Of a DNA stretch of 64,000 nt, positions 37,561 through 46,696 are shown one piece after another. This stretch comes from Arthrobacter zhaoxinii (GTDB taxonomy: Bacteria; Actinomycetota; Actinomycetes; Actinomycetales; Micrococcaceae). The position numbers and the translations under genes were made by a program. The stretch is taken from assembly GCF_024385505.1 (NCBI RefSeq), contig NZ_JANFLT010000006.1:620001-684000 (forward strand), in the 5' to 3' direction. The notes beneath the pieces are model-generated. The model had not been told where the DNA came from and did not search any database. It saw only the letters and a list, made by a program, of their open reading frames with translations. Positions within the stretch are counted from its first letter, which is position 1; the number at the start of each line of letters is the position of its first letter.

Positions 37561-38146
37561 GGTTTAACGTCCGGCCGGGCGGGACAACACCGGTAGGGGC
37601 CGACGGCGGCGGACGCTGTGCGGGAGGGTAGGCTGCCGGAAGAAGCACTGAAGGCCGGCGGTCAGACACGTAACGAAGCGGATCCTTGTAGTCGCCGTCG
37701 AGGCGGACGCCCCAGTGTAGGCATCCCGGACTGCAGTGCGACCCGGATCCCACCGACCCCACCGCTGTTCCCTTTGACACTTCCGTGCCCGCCGGCACGG
37801 AAGTCTCCAGGGGCTCGAAACTGCTCTTCAATCCTCCTCCGTGGTCAATAGTGAGGACCCTCCGGTCTACCACCCAGCCGGCAAAGACAACGCGCCCTCC
37901 CGCCGGAGCTTTTATCTCCGCACCGGCGGGCGCCGCGAGGTCCACGCCCCGATGCCCCGCCAGCCACCGCTGCGCCGGCGGATCAAAGCTGCGGATGAGG
38001 GCAGGCACCGGGTCCAGCGGCCAGGTCCAGGGCGGAGAATAAACCGCAGCCGCTGCGGGTACGGGGTCTGTTGCCGCGGGCGCTGCAGGGGCGCCCGCGG
38101 CCAATACCGCCGCCGCAAGCACCGAAAACGCGCGTGTTCTTTTCAT
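37541..38146 (-). CDS. Secreted M23 (LytM-type) peptidase-like protein
   Basis: A 201-residue protein with signal peptide MKRTRAFSVLAAAVLAAGAP and cleavage around residue 25. The M23 core runs from about 45 to 160: zinc ligands His-x3-Asp are in GHRGVDLAAPAG. The second motif, normally His-x-His, reads GCLHWGV, so the usual catalytic histidine is a cysteine, within a Cys-x4-Cys pair. It may be a wall-binding or altered hydrolase. The Pro-rich C-terminus is probably disordered. It diverges from rpsB, as in many actinobacteria. Confidence 0.85.
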   Translation of the reverse strand: MKRTRAFSVLAAAVLAAGAPAAPAATDPVPAAAAVYSPPWTWPLDPVPALIRSFDPPAQRWLAGHRGVDLAAPAGAEIKAPAGGRVVFAGWVVDRRVLTIDHGGGLKSSFEPLETSVPAGTEVSKGTAVGSVGSGSHCSPGCLHWGVRLDGDYKDPLRYVSDRRPSVLLPAAYPPAQRPPPSAPTGVVPPGRTLNHPGRTL

Positions 38147-38586
38147 GCGGCAACAGTGCACCCGCGCCGGCGACGAACTCCGGTTCACCGGATCGGCTGT
38201 GGACCGGAGGGGAAGGCGGGCCGGGTGGGGAGGAGGAGCTCCGGCGGGGACGGCAGGACCCCGGCGCTGTAGTACACTTGACGGAGCAGCTTGCTGTGCC
38301 ATGGGACCTGCCCGGACGCTCTGTCCGGACCCGGTCCCGGGTCTGGCCTTTCCGGTCACGACCAGCAGGTACGGAAGCTGACTACGCGTGTCCCAATTAT
38401 CCCCGTCAAGGGGGTGCGTCTCCAGCGGTCCGGCACTGCCGGCAGGGGAAGCACGTCGAAGCTCCTTCAAGGGCAACGGCTGATGGACACCAGGAGCTTC
38501 GCCCGACCGGGCGTACAGCTAAAACCGTCAATTGGCAGTAGGACCAGTGCGCCGTGCGCACGGCTGCTGCCGGAAGGAGTGACGAC
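38147..38586 (+). other. Non-coding rpsB leader and promoter region
   Basis: No gene is seen in these 440 bases. TACACT at 38273-38278 is a plausible -10 element, which would give rpsB an untranslated leader of about 300 bases. The leader holds several small hairpins, including CCCCGTCAAGGGG near 38401 and GTGCG/CGCAC near 38550. GGAAGGAG just before the ATG is the ribosome-binding site. Such long leaders often serve feedback by S2, which is inferred here. Confidence 0.5.
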
Positions 38587-39480
38587 ATGCCCGTCGTTAC
38601 AATGCGCCAGCTGCTCGACAGCGGCGTTCACTTTGGTCACCAGACCCGCCGTTGGAACCCGAAGATGAAGCGTTTCATCTTCACCGAGCGCAACGGCATC
38701 TACATCATTGACCTGCAGCAGTCGCTGTCCTACATCGACCGCGCGTTCGAGTTCGTCAAGGCCACTGTGGCCCACGGCGGAACCGTCCTGTTCGTCGGTA
38801 CCAAGAAGCAGGCGCAGGAAGCCATTGCAGAGCAGGCCACCCGTGTTGGCCAGCCCTACGTCAACCAGCGCTGGCTCGGTGGCATGCTCACCAACTTCCA
38901 GACTGTCGCCAAGCGGATCCAGCGCATGAAGGAACTCGAAGAGATCAACTTCGACGACGTTGCTTCCTCCGGCCACACGAAGAAGGAGCTCCTGCTTCTC
39001 CGTCGCGAACTGACGAAGCTCGAAACCAACCTCGGCGGCATCCGCAACCTGACCAAGGCTCCGTCCCTGCTCTGGATTGTCGACACGCAGAAGGAACACC
39101 TCGCCATTGACGAGGCCAAGAAGCTGAACATCCCCGTTGTTGCCATCCTGGACAGCAACTGCGATCCGGACGACGTCGACTTCCCGATCCCGGGCAACGA
39201 CGACGCCATCCGCTCCGTCAACCTGCTGACCCGCGTTATTGCCGACGCCGTGGCCGAGGGCCTGATCGTCCGCCACAACAAGTCCGGCAACAACACGGAA
39301 GCCCCGGCCGAGCCGCTGGCCGAGTGGGAGCGCGAACTCCTCGAAGGTGCTGCTGAGACCCCGGCCGCTGACGCCGCTGCTGAAGCTCCCGCTGCCGAAG
39401 CTGCTCCGGCCGCCGAAGCTCCCGCCGCTGACGTTGACGCCATCGTCGACGCGCCGGCAGCTGAAGTAACCGAGAAGTAA
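38587..39480 (+). CDS. rpsB: 30S ribosomal protein S2
   Basis: The 297-residue small-subunit protein begins [20 protein letters not shown] and has [16 protein letters not shown]-like and [13 protein letters not shown] segments diagnostic of S2. The last 50 residues are an Ala/Glu/Pro-rich tail common in actinobacteria and absent in E. coli. ATG at 38587 is preceded by GGAAGGAG. It is followed by tsf. Confidence 0.98.
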   Translation: MPVVTMRQLLDSGVHFGHQTRRWNPKMKRFIFTERNGIYIIDLQQSLSYIDRAFEFVKATVAHGGTVLFVGTKKQAQEAIAEQATRVGQPYVNQRWLGGMLTNFQTVAKRIQRMKELEEINFDDVASSGHTKKELLLLRRELTKLETNLGGIRNLTKAPSLLWIVDTQKEHLAIDEAKKLNIPVVAILDSNCDPDDVDFPIPGNDDAIRSVNLLTRVIADAVAEGLIVRHNKSGNNTEAPAEPLAEWERELLEGAAETPAADAAAEAPAAEAAPAAEAPAADVDAIVDAPAAEVTEK

Positions 39481-39497
39481 AGAACGTATTTCCTTAG

Positions 39498-39580
39498 TCC
39501 GGGGGATCGATTCCCCCGGACCCGGGCTGTGGTGCGGCTGGCCGGTTATCCGGCCAGCCGTACTGGCAGAACCGCACCAA
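39498..39580 (+). other. Paired hairpins between rpsB and tsf
   Basis: TCCGGGGGA/TCCCCCGGA at 39498-39520 and GGCTGGCCGG/CCGGCCAGCC at 39536-39559 are near-perfect stems. The second is enclosed by GGTGCGG/CCGCACC. Neither has a T-run. They could lower read-through or protect mRNA so that S2 and EF-Ts are made in different amounts. Confidence 0.7.
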
Positions 39581-39608
39581 TACTTATTACGGGAGGACTG
39601 GAGTCCAA

Positions 39609-40448
39609 ATGGCGAACTACACTGCTGCTGACATCAAGGCACTGCGCGAGCGTACCGGCGCAGGCATGATGGATGTAAAGAAGGCTCTGGACGAGGCCAA
39701 CGGCGATGCCGACAAGGCCATGGAGCTCATCCGCATCAAGGGCCTCAAGGGCGCGACCAAGCGTGAAGGCCGTTCCACCGCTGAGGGCCTGGTTGCCGCC
39801 AAGGTTATCGACGGCACTGTCGGCGTTATGGTCGAGCTCAACTGCGAGACCGACTTCGTTGCCAAGTCCCCGAAGTTCATTGAACTGGCGGACAAGGTCC
39901 TGGCCGCTGCTGTTGAGTCCGCTGCTGCCGACGCCGAAACCCTCCTCGCCTACAACGTTGACGGCAAGCCGCTGTCCGAGGTTGTTGTCGAAGAAGGCGC
40001 AATCCTGGGCGAGAAGGTCGTTGTCCGCCGCGTGGCACGCATCGAAGGCAAGACCGTTGACGCGTACCTGCACAAGACCTCCAAGGATCTTCCGGCACAG
40101 GTCGGCGTGCTGTTCGCCGTTGACGGCGAAGGTGCAGAAGCTGCCACCGCCGCCCACGACGTCGCCGTGCACACCGCTGCATACGCTCCGACCTACCTGA
40201 CCCGCGACGAAGTTCCGGCAGAGACGGTCGAGAATGAACGCCGCATCGCTGACGAGACGGCACGCGCAGAGGGCAAGCCCGAAGGCGCACTGCCCAAGAT
40301 CGTAGAAGGCCGCCTGACCGGTTTCTTCAAGGAAATCGTCCTGCTGGACCAGCCGTTCGCCAAGGACGCCAAGAAGACCGTGGGCAAGGTTCTCGAAGAA
40401 GCCGGTGTTGCACCGGCAGGCTTCGCCCGCTTCCGTGTAGGCGCCTAA
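39609..40448 (+). CDS. tsf: Elongation factor Ts
   Basis: The 279-residue nucleotide-exchange factor recycles EF-Tu-GDP. The N-terminal UBA-like region ALRERTGAGMMDVKKALDEA and the core VELNCETDFVAK (about residue 76) are diagnostic. It lies in the standard rpsB-tsf-pyrH-frr order, with GGGAGGA upstream of ATG. A terminator follows. Confidence 0.98.
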   Translation: MANYTAADIKALRERTGAGMMDVKKALDEANGDADKAMELIRIKGLKGATKREGRSTAEGLVAAKVIDGTVGVMVELNCETDFVAKSPKFIELADKVLAAAVESAAADAETLLAYNVDGKPLSEVVVEEGAILGEKVVVRRVARIEGKTVDAYLHKTSKDLPAQVGVLFAVDGEGAEAATAAHDVAVHTAAYAPTYLTRDEVPAETVENERRIADETARAEGKPEGALPKIVEGRLTGFFKEIVLLDQPFAKDAKKTVGKVLEEAGVAPAGFARFRVGA

Positions 40449-40493
40449 TTATTTAGGCAGCAACGGTTTCGACGGAAACGTCATCATGACAGA

Positions 40494-40525
40494 GGGGGTG
40501 GTCACCATGGGTGGCCACCCCTTTT
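40494..40525 (+). terminator. Intrinsic terminator after tsf
   Basis: GGGGTGGTCACC and GGTGGCCACCCC form a hairpin followed by TTTT, separating tsf from pyrH. Confidence 0.88.
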
Positions 40526-40588
40526 GCCTGTCCAGAACAGCTCACTAGTCTTTAAGAGCAGCACCAGCACCTATGCCCGGGAGGCACC

Positions 40589-41320
40589 ATGGCCCACGTA
40601 TTGAAAGAAACCGACTCTCCGCGACGACGCGTCCTGCTGAAGCTCTCAGGGGAGGTCTTCGGCGGCGGCAAGCTCGGAGTGGACCCCGAAACCGTGCGGG
40701 CAGTTGCCAAGCAGATCGCTGCGACAGTGGGCGAGGTCGAGGTGGCCATCGTCGTCGGCGGCGGGAATTTCTTCCGCGGCGCGGAGCTCTCCCAGAGCGG
40801 CATGGACCGCTCCCGCGCGGACTACATGGGAATGCTCGGCACCGTGATGAACTGCCTCGCCCTGCAGGATTTCCTGGAGCAGGCCGGAGTCGAAACCCGG
40901 GTGCAGAGCGCCATCACGATGGGACAGGTTGCTGAGGCGTATATCCCGCGGCGCGCCATCCGCCACCTGGAAAAGGGCCGCGTGGTCATCTTCGGTGCCG
41001 GTGCAGGCCTGCCCTACTTCTCGACCGACACGGTCGCTGCCCAGCGGGCGCTCGAGGTGCACGCAGACGAGGTGCTGATGGCCAAGAGCGGCGTGGACGG
41101 GGTCTACACCTCCGACCCCAACAAGGACTCCACCGCCGTGCGGCTGGAAACCCTGACCTACGACGACGCGCTGCGCCAGGACATCCGCGTTATGGACCAG
41201 ACGGCCATGACCATGTGCAAGGACAATGACCTGAACATGGTGGTGTTCGGCATGGAGGGTGAAGGCAACGTCACCCGCGCCATCCGCGGCGAGAAGATCG
41301 GCACCATCGTTTCTAACTAA
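40589..41320 (+). CDS. pyrH: Uridylate kinase
   Basis: The 243-residue amino-acid-kinase-fold enzyme phosphorylates UMP to UDP. Key motifs are [12 protein letters not shown] near residue 16, [14 protein letters not shown] near 54, [11 protein letters not shown] near 148 and [15 protein letters not shown] near 166. Length is normal. It follows the tsf terminator and precedes a repeat-rich gap before frr. Confidence 0.97.
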   Translation: MAHVLKETDSPRRRVLLKLSGEVFGGGKLGVDPETVRAVAKQIAATVGEVEVAIVVGGGNFFRGAELSQSGMDRSRADYMGMLGTVMNCLALQDFLEQAGVETRVQSAITMGQVAEAYIPRRAIRHLEKGRVVIFGAGAGLPYFSTDTVAAQRALEVHADEVLMAKSGVDGVYTSDPNKDSTAVRLETLTYDDALRQDIRVMDQTAMTMCKDNDLNMVVFGMEGEGNVTRAIRGEKIGTIVSN

Positions 41321-41517
41321 CCGGTCCGCTGGGCGGTCCCTGCGGGACCTGGAACGGCGGCAACGAAATCCCCTCGGCCGCAGGCGGCCTCCGGGATTTA
41401 AAGCCGCCTTCCTCCAGGTCCTTCCGGGACCGGACCGCAGGCTCACGCACGTCGAAACGAATTACCTTGTTCTCCGCAGCGGGACGGTTGCCGTTCAACC
41501 TCCAACTCTGAGGTGGG
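41321..41517. other. Non-coding sequence between pyrH and the 58-bp repeats
   Basis: Nearly 200 bases without a gene. A hairpin with GGCGGC/GCCGCC arms near 41383-41408 is visible. Nothing else is identified. Confidence 0.5.
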
Positions 41518-41663
41518 GGCTCGGTGCAGGGAACCCGGACCCTTTTGCGCCGAAAGGGTTTCCCTACACCTCGCAGGCTCGGTGCAGGGAACCCGGACCC
41601 TTTTGCGCCGAAAGGGTTTCCCTACACCTCGCAGGCTCGGTGCAGGGAACCCGGACCCTTTTG
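41518..41663. repeat. 58-bp tandem repeat with internal hairpin, 2.5 copies
   Basis: Two identical 58-base units (41518-41575, 41576-41633) and a 30-base partial third start GGCTCGGTGCAGGG. Each full unit folds: ACCCTTT/AAAGGGT around TGCGCCG, extended outward by GTGCAGGGAA against TTCCCTACAC. The array ends 72 bases before frr. Confidence 0.92.
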
Positions 41664-41735
41664 GCTTAGGATGATATTAGAGTCCGGCCACATAGCGGGT
41701 AGCGCTGTGTGGACACTGTTTTATGAGGAGAGACC

Positions 41736-42293
41736 GTGATCGAAGACACCTTGAAAGAGGCCGCCGAAAAGATGGACAAGGCGGTGGAAGTTGCTAAGGA
41801 GGACTTCTCCTCCGTCCGTACGGGCCGCGCCAACCCGGCGCTGTTCAACCGGGTGCTGGTGGATTACTACGGTTCCCCGACACAGCTGCAGCAGCTGGCG
41901 TCCTTCGCCACCCCGGATGCCCGCACGCTGCTCATCACCCCTTACGATGTCAGCGCCCTGCGCGCCATCGAGCGGGCCCTGAGCGATTCCGAGGTAGGCG
42001 CAAATCCGTCCAACGACGGCAAGGTCATCCGGGTTATTATGCCCGAACTGACGCAGGACCGCCGTAAGGAATACGTCAAGATCGTCCGCGGCAAGGCCGA
42101 GGATGCCAAGGTTTCCGTCCGTAACATCCGCCGCAAGGCCAAGGACGGCATTGACCGCCTGGTCAAGGACAGCGAGGTGGGGGAGGACGACGGCGCCCGC
42201 GCTGAAAAGGATCTGGACGCCCTGACGAAGGCGCACACGGATTCCATCGACGAGCTCCTCAAGCGCAAGGAAGCCGAGCTTCTCGAGGTCTGA
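41736..42293 (+). CDS. frr: Ribosome recycling factor
   Basis: The 185-residue tRNA-mimicking factor splits post-termination ribosomes together with EF-G. Segments [20 protein letters not shown] and PFDVS-like [13 protein letters not shown] plus the C-terminal [17 protein letters not shown] are typical. The stop overlaps the cdsA start (ATGA), so the two are coupled. Confidence 0.98.
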   Translation: MIEDTLKEAAEKMDKAVEVAKEDFSSVRTGRANPALFNRVLVDYYGSPTQLQQLASFATPDARTLLITPYDVSALRAIERALSDSEVGANPSNDGKVIRVIMPELTQDRRKEYVKIVRGKAEDAKVSVRNIRRKAKDGIDRLVKDSEVGEDDGARAEKDLDALTKAHTDSIDELLKRKEAELLEV

Positions 42294-43258
42294 TGAGTGA
42301 CGCCCAGCCTCCAACCCAGGCTGGCGGTTCACCGTCCGTCGAGACTATTCCCGCAGCGAAGGCCAACGAAATGAGCGCAGCTGATTCCGGACAGGTCCGG
42401 GGCCGCGGCGCCCGGGAGCGCCGCGGTGCCGGGAAGCCTGCAAAGGTCTCGCGTGCCGGACGCAACCTGCCTGCTGCCATAGCCGTCGGCGTGATCCTGC
42501 TGGGGTCGCTGCTGCTCGGCCTGCTCTTTTTCCCGTTCGCCATTGTGATTATCGCGGTGGGTTTCGCCGCTGTCGGCGTGTGGGAAGTCAACCGCGCCCT
42601 CGAGGTCCGCGGAATGAAGGTTCCCCAGGTGCCCGTCCTGGTCGGATCCGTGGGGCTGCCGTTCGCGGCGTACTTCGGCGGCACGGAGGCGCTGGCCTTC
42701 GCCATGGTTGCGACGGCCGTGGCCATCCTGCTGTGGCGGAGCATCGACACAGCCGCCGAAGCGATCCAAAGCATCTTGGCCGGCATCTTCGTTGTCCTCT
42801 GGGTGCCGTTCCTGCTGAGCTTTGCACTGTTGCTGCTGCGCGAGCCGAACGGACAGGTCCAAGTGGCCGTACTGCTCCTGCTCGTGGTCTCCAATGACAC
42901 CTTCGGCTATCTGGTTGGCGCCTTCTTCGGCAAGCACCCGATGGCCCCCAAGATCAGCCCGAAAAAGTCCTGGGAGGGCTTTGCCGGATCCGCTGCCGGG
43001 GCAGCAATCGTGGGTGTCGGAGCGGCGGTCCTGTTCCTGGACCAGCCCTGGTGGTTCGGCGTGGTGCTGGCAGTGGCGACCGTGGCCGCGGCAACCGCCG
43101 GCGACTTCTCCGAATCCATGGTGAAGCGGGAACTGGGCGTGAAGGATATGTCCAACCTGCTCCCGGGACACGGCGGAGTGATGGACCGGCTGGACTCGGT
43201 GGTCTTCGCGTCCCCTGTGGTGTTCCTGCTTTCGGTGCTGCTTTCCACCGTTTCGTAG
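42293..43258 (+). CDS. cdsA: Phosphatidate cytidylyltransferase
   Basis: The 321-residue membrane enzyme makes CDP-diacylglycerol from phosphatidate and CTP, the precursor of all its phospholipids. After a disordered N-terminus of about 60 residues come eight or so helices. The signature SMVKRELGVKDMSNLLPGHG followed by GVMDRLDS is at about residues 275-303. Start at 42293 fits the ATGA overlap; ATG at 42371 is an alternative. Confidence 0.95.
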   Translation: MSDAQPPTQAGGSPSVETIPAAKANEMSAADSGQVRGRGARERRGAGKPAKVSRAGRNLPAAIAVGVILLGSLLLGLLFFPFAIVIIAVGFAAVGVWEVNRALEVRGMKVPQVPVLVGSVGLPFAAYFGGTEALAFAMVATAVAILLWRSIDTAAEAIQSILAGIFVVLWVPFLLSFALLLLREPNGQVQVAVLLLLVVSNDTFGYLVGAFFGKHPMAPKISPKKSWEGFAGSAAGAAIVGVGAAVLFLDQPWWFGVVLAVATVAAATAGDFSESMVKRELGVKDMSNLLPGHGGVMDRLDSVVFASPVVFLLSVLLSTVS

Positions 43259-43330
43259 CGGCGTCCGGAACCGGAACCGAACCGTAACGGTCCGGCAACG
43301 GCCGGTGCGCCGGAACACGAACCTCCGGTG

Positions 43331-43372
43331 CCGGCATCGTACGATGTTTCAGAGTTTTTCAGACGATGCCGG
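43331..43372. other. Long inverted repeat between cdsA and the DivIVA gene
   Basis: CCGGCATCGT and ACGATGCCGG form perfect 10-base arms around a 22-base loop, with a T5 inside the loop. It could be an operator or part of the leader of the DivIVA-repeat gene; its role is not clear. Confidence 0.5.
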
Positions 43373-43449
43373 TAGGAGCCTTGGAAAAACACCGGGGTTC
43401 CGGCGGTAGCAGTTCCGCAAGGAAATGACCACAGAGGAACAATTTATTC

Positions 43450-44028
43450 ATGGATGATGCGCGGCAGGCCAGTGCCCCTTTTGAGCGGGTGGGACGACGG
43501 GACTACGGCTACAACATCCGCCAGGTTGATGAGTTCCTGACCAGGGCCCGGGACTACTACAACTCGGACTCCACCTCCGCCCATCCGGTAACCAGCGCCG
43601 ATGTCCGCTCCATGGCCTTCGACCCGGCGAAGGGTGGCTACGAACCGCAGGCGGTGGACGCCGCCCTGGACCGCCTGGAGGATGTTTTTGCCCAGCGGGA
43701 ACGCGACCGCCTGATCGCGGACCGCGGCGAAGAGGCGTGGCTGCTGCAGATCGGACGGATGTCCGCGGTTCTGCGGGCCCGGCTGCACCGCAAACCGGGG
43801 GAGCGGTTCCGCCGCCCCGGAAAGAAGCGTGTCACCAGTTACAACATCGAGGACGTTGACGCCCTGTGCAACGAGCTCCTCGGCTACTTTGAACATGACC
43901 GCCCGCTCAGCGTTGACGTGGTGCGCCGAGCCGTCTTCCGTGAGGCCAAGGGCGAGCAGGGTTACGAGGAAAGCCAAGTGGATGCCTTCCTGGACCGCGT
44001 CGTCGAACTGATGGCCTCCATCGACTAA
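43450..44028 (+). CDS. DivIVA-domain repeat protein
   Basis: This 192-residue cytoplasmic protein has four copies of the DivI1A mini-motif (Tyr-x3-x-Val-Asp-x-Phe/Leu): YNIRQVDEFLTRA, YEPQAVDAALDRL, YNIEDVDALCNEL and YEESQVDAFLDRV. The motif is the N-terminal membrane-binding part of DivIVA/Wag31 pole-organising proteins, but the long coiled coil is absent. A role at membranes or septa is inferred. Its stop overlaps the convergent symporter gene by 4 bases. Confidence 0.85.
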   Translation: MDDARQASAPFERVGRRDYGYNIRQVDEFLTRARDYYNSDSTSAHPVTSADVRSMAFDPAKGGYEPQAVDAALDRLEDVFAQRERDRLIADRGEEAWLLQIGRMSAVLRARLHRKPGERFRRPGKKRVTSYNIEDVDALCNELLGYFEHDRPLSVDVVRRAVFREAKGEQGYEESQVDAFLDRVVELMASID

Positions 44029-45566
44029 ACGGGCTTACTGCCCCCGGATCCGGCACCCGCACCCGGTCGTGCCAGGTCCAGCGGCTCCGGCGTGTGTAGC
44101 CGGGCCAGGAACTTTGCCGCCCCGCCCGGCGCCGATCCGGCAGTCAGCCGGGACACCAGAACGGTCACCGCGAACGCGGCGGGAACGGTCCAGGCCGCAG
44201 GCTGCTCGATCCAGGCCGGGATTCCCGCACCGACCCGCGGCAGGACGGCCGCGGCAATCATCGCTCCGCCGCACAGCAGTGCACCGGTCAGCATTCCGGC
44301 TCCCGCCCCGGACGCCGTCAGCCGGCGCCACCAGATGCCCAGGACCAGCAGCGGGCAGAGGGTGGAGGCGGTGAATGCAAACACCGTGCCGATACTCCCG
44401 GCCAGCGCCGAGGACTCAGTCAGCAGTGCAATGGCCAGCGGCACGACGGCGGCCAGTACAGCGGAGACCCGGAACCCGGCAACGCTGCCGCGGAAGAATT
44501 CCTGGCTGATCACCCCCGCCAGAGACACCGTGAGCCCGCTGCTCGTGGAGAGGAAGGCGGCAAAGGCTCCCGCCGTGACCAGTGCCGCGAGCAGGTCCCC
44601 GGAGGCGCCGTCGAACACGCGGCCGGGCAGCAGCAGTACCGTGGCGTCCGAAGCGCCGCCGTCTGCCAGATCGGGGGCATAAATCCTGCCCAGTACGCCG
44701 TAGGTGATCGGGAAGATGTAGAAGAGCGAGAGCAGGCCCAGGACAATCAGCGTGGTCCGCCGGGCCGAGGCGCCGTCGGGATTGGTGTAGAAGCGCACCA
44801 GCACGTGCGGCAGGCCCAGCGTGCCGCAGAGCAGCGCGATGCTGAGGGAAATGTTGCGGTACAGCGGTGCGTGGGTTTCCGGGTTCAGGGCTTCCGTGAG
44901 CAGCTGGCCGCCGTCGGGGCCGGGAGGGCCGTCGCCGGCGAGGCGGAAGAGGATGAACAGCACCGGCACGGCAATCGCCGCCAGTTTCAGCCAGTACTGG
45001 AAAGCCTGGACAAAGGTGATGGAACGCATGCCGCCGGTCACCACGCTCAGGCAGACGACGCCGGTCACGACCAGGCAGCCGATCTCTGCGGGCAGCCCGG
45101 TGGTGATGCGCATGGTGAGGGCCGCTCCGTGCAGCTGCGGCACAATGTAGAGCCAGCCGATGGCGATCACCAGCAGGCTGGTCAGGCGCCGCACCGGGAG
45201 GGACTCCAGCCGGGCGTGCGCGAAATCCGGCACCGTATAGGCTCCGGACCGGCGCAGCGGCGCCGCGACGAAGAGCAGCAGCATCAGGTAGCCGGCCGTA
45301 TAGCCGATGGGGAACCAGAGTGCGTCCACCCCGGAGGCGACAATCAGGCCGGCCACGCCCAGGAAGCTGGCCGCAGAGAGATACTCGCCGCCGATGGCCG
45401 AAGCATTCCACCAGGGTTTCACCGTCCGGGACGCCACGTAGAAGTCGCTGGTGGTCCGCGAAATCCGCAGCCCGTAAAAACCGATCAGCAGCGTGGCCGC
45501 GGAAACCAGTGCCAGCGCGGTGTATCCGATGCCGGGGCTCATGCCCGCGACCGCATCCCCGGTCAC
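44025..45566 (-). CDS. Sodium:solute symporter family protein (small-carboxylate type)
   Basis: A 513-residue membrane protein with about 13 hydrophobic segments. SRTVKPWWNASAIGGEYLSA near residue 46 and FVQAFQYWLKLAAI near 186 are SSS-family hallmarks, closest to acetate/pyruvate-type symporters such as ActP. It starts with GTG at 45566, 3 bases after the small gene before it, and ends the operon kinase-regulator-small protein-symporter. The substrate is unproven; it may be what the two-component system senses. Confidence 0.87.
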   Translation of the reverse strand: MTGDAVAGMSPGIGYTALALVSAATLLIGFYGLRISRTTSDFYVASRTVKPWWNASAIGGEYLSAASFLGVAGLIVASGVDALWFPIGYTAGYLMLLLFVAAPLRRSGAYTVPDFAHARLESLPVRRLTSLLVIAIGWLYIVPQLHGAALTMRITTGLPAEIGCLVVTGVVCLSVVTGGMRSITFVQAFQYWLKLAAIAVPVLFILFRLAGDGPPGPDGGQLLTEALNPETHAPLYRNISLSIALLCGTLGLPHVLVRFYTNPDGASARRTTLIVLGLLSLFYIFPITYGVLGRIYAPDLADGGASDATVLLLPGRVFDGASGDLLAALVTAGAFAAFLSTSSGLTVSLAGVISQEFFRGSVAGFRVSAVLAAVVPLAIALLTESSALAGSIGTVFAFTASTLCPLLVLGIWWRRLTASGAGAGMLTGALLCGGAMIAAAVLPRVGAGIPAWIEQPAAWTVPAAFAVTVLVSRLTAGSAPGGAAKFLARLHTPEPLDLARPGAGAGSGGSKPV

Positions 45567-45569
45567 CGG

Positions 45570-45950
45570 CTACCGCCCGTCCACCAGGTCGCGGTAGCGG
45601 GTTTCGTTCCGCTGGGCACTGTGCACGTACAGCAGTCCGCAGCCGATGACCAGCGGATAGACACCGACGCCGAGCAGAATCCACGGCGCCGGAACGCCGA
45701 AGACGGTCAGCTCGGCAATCACCGGCAGGAAGGCAAGCAGCACCGGGACGCTGAGCAGGATCAGCAGGAAGCCGCCGCCCACCACCAGGGCCAGCCGGAG
45801 CTGGCTGCGGATCAGCGAACCGATAATCAGCTCGCCCACTTCGGACTGCTCGTCCAGTTCCCGGGAGACGGGGAACGGCGCTGCACCCGTGCCGGGAGCA
45901 GTGACCCGAACCCGCGGGGGTACCTGGCTGTGGAGCGGGTCGCCGGTCAC
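45570..45950 (-). CDS. Small membrane protein accompanying the symporter
   Basis: The 126-residue protein has a soluble N-terminus with QSEVGELIIGSLIRSQLRLA and two hydrophobic helices near residues 50-75 and 85-110, then a charged tail. Size and layout are like the DUF485-type partners that accompany ActP symporters, though similarity is weak. It overlaps the response regulator by 4 bases and lies directly before the symporter. Confidence 0.72.
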   Translation of the reverse strand: MTGDPLHSQVPPRVRVTAPGTGAAPFPVSRELDEQSEVGELIIGSLIRSQLRLALVVGGGFLLILLSVPVLLAFLPVIAELTVFGVPAPWILLGVGVYPLVIGCGLLYVHSAQRNETRYRDLVDGR

Positions 45951-46687
45951 GACGTCGGCCGGACCCGGCCGGCGTCAAGCGTTCCGCGGACAGCCGGCAG
46001 GTGCCGCCGGCTGACCGGAAGATCCACCTCGCCCAGCTGCACGCTTGCCCGCCCGCCGGTCAGCCGGACCTGGCGGATGTGGTTCCGGGCCACCAGATAG
46101 GAACGGTGGATGCGGACAAAACCGGCGCCGGCCCACTGCTCTTCCAGATCCGCCAGGGGAACCCGGATCAGGTAGCTGGCGTCGGCAGTGTGCAGCCGGG
46201 CATAGTCGCCCTGCGCCTGGACGTAGCGGATGTCGCCGCGGGGGATGATCCTCGTCGTCGCGCCCTGGACCACGGTCACGACGTCGGCGTCCTGGGGCTC
46301 GGCGTCGGCCGTGAGTTCACAGATGCGGCGCACCGATTCGGACAACCGCTCCGGCCGCACCGGCTTGAGCAGGTAGTCCAGGGCTGCCAGGTCAAAGGCC
46401 CGGAGCGCCTGGTCCTCATCCGCCGTCACGAAGACGACGGCGGGCGGCCGCTCCCGGCGGTTCAGGGCCTTGGCAATGTCGAGTCCCGAGAGGGCCGGCA
46501 TGTGGATGTCCAGGAAGACGGCGTCGATGTTGCGGGTCTCGATCTCGTGCAGCGCCTGGGCGCCGTTGGCGGCACGGTGCACGGTGCCGATCCGGGCATC
46601 AAGGCCCAGCAGGTAGGCGAGTTCCTCGACAGCAGGAGCTTCGTCGTCGGCAACGACAACAGTGAGCGGCCGGAGAGGTTTACGCAT
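45947..46687 (-). CDS. LytTR-family response regulator
   Basis: A 246-residue two-component regulator. The receiver domain has the phospho-acceptor Asp60 in AVFLDIHMPALSG, acidic DDEAP at its start and a lysine in LLKPVRPERL. The C-terminal LytTR DNA-binding domain (about 140-240) contains GDIRYVQAQGDYARLHT and FVRIHRSYLVARNHI. It starts 9 bases after the kinase gene. LytTR regulators bind direct repeats two helical turns apart; a fitting site is present at 47981-48009. Confidence 0.93.
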   Translation of the reverse strand: MRKPLRPLTVVVADDEAPAVEELAYLLGLDARIGTVHRAANGAQALHEIETRNIDAVFLDIHMPALSGLDIAKALNRRERPPAVVFVTADEDQALRAFDLAALDYLLKPVRPERLSESVRRICELTADAEPQDADVVTVVQGATTRIIPRGDIRYVQAQGDYARLHTADASYLIRVPLADLEEQWAGAGFVRIHRSYLVARNHIRQVRLTGGRASVQLGEVDLPVSRRHLPAVRGTLDAGRVRPTS

Positions 46688-46696
46688 GGAAAAAGA

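Noticed and set aside
44805-46100. 431-codon plus-strand frame across the symporter and regulator genes
   Set aside because: Gln/His/Arg-rich shadow of the minus-strand operon, with no recognisable domain.
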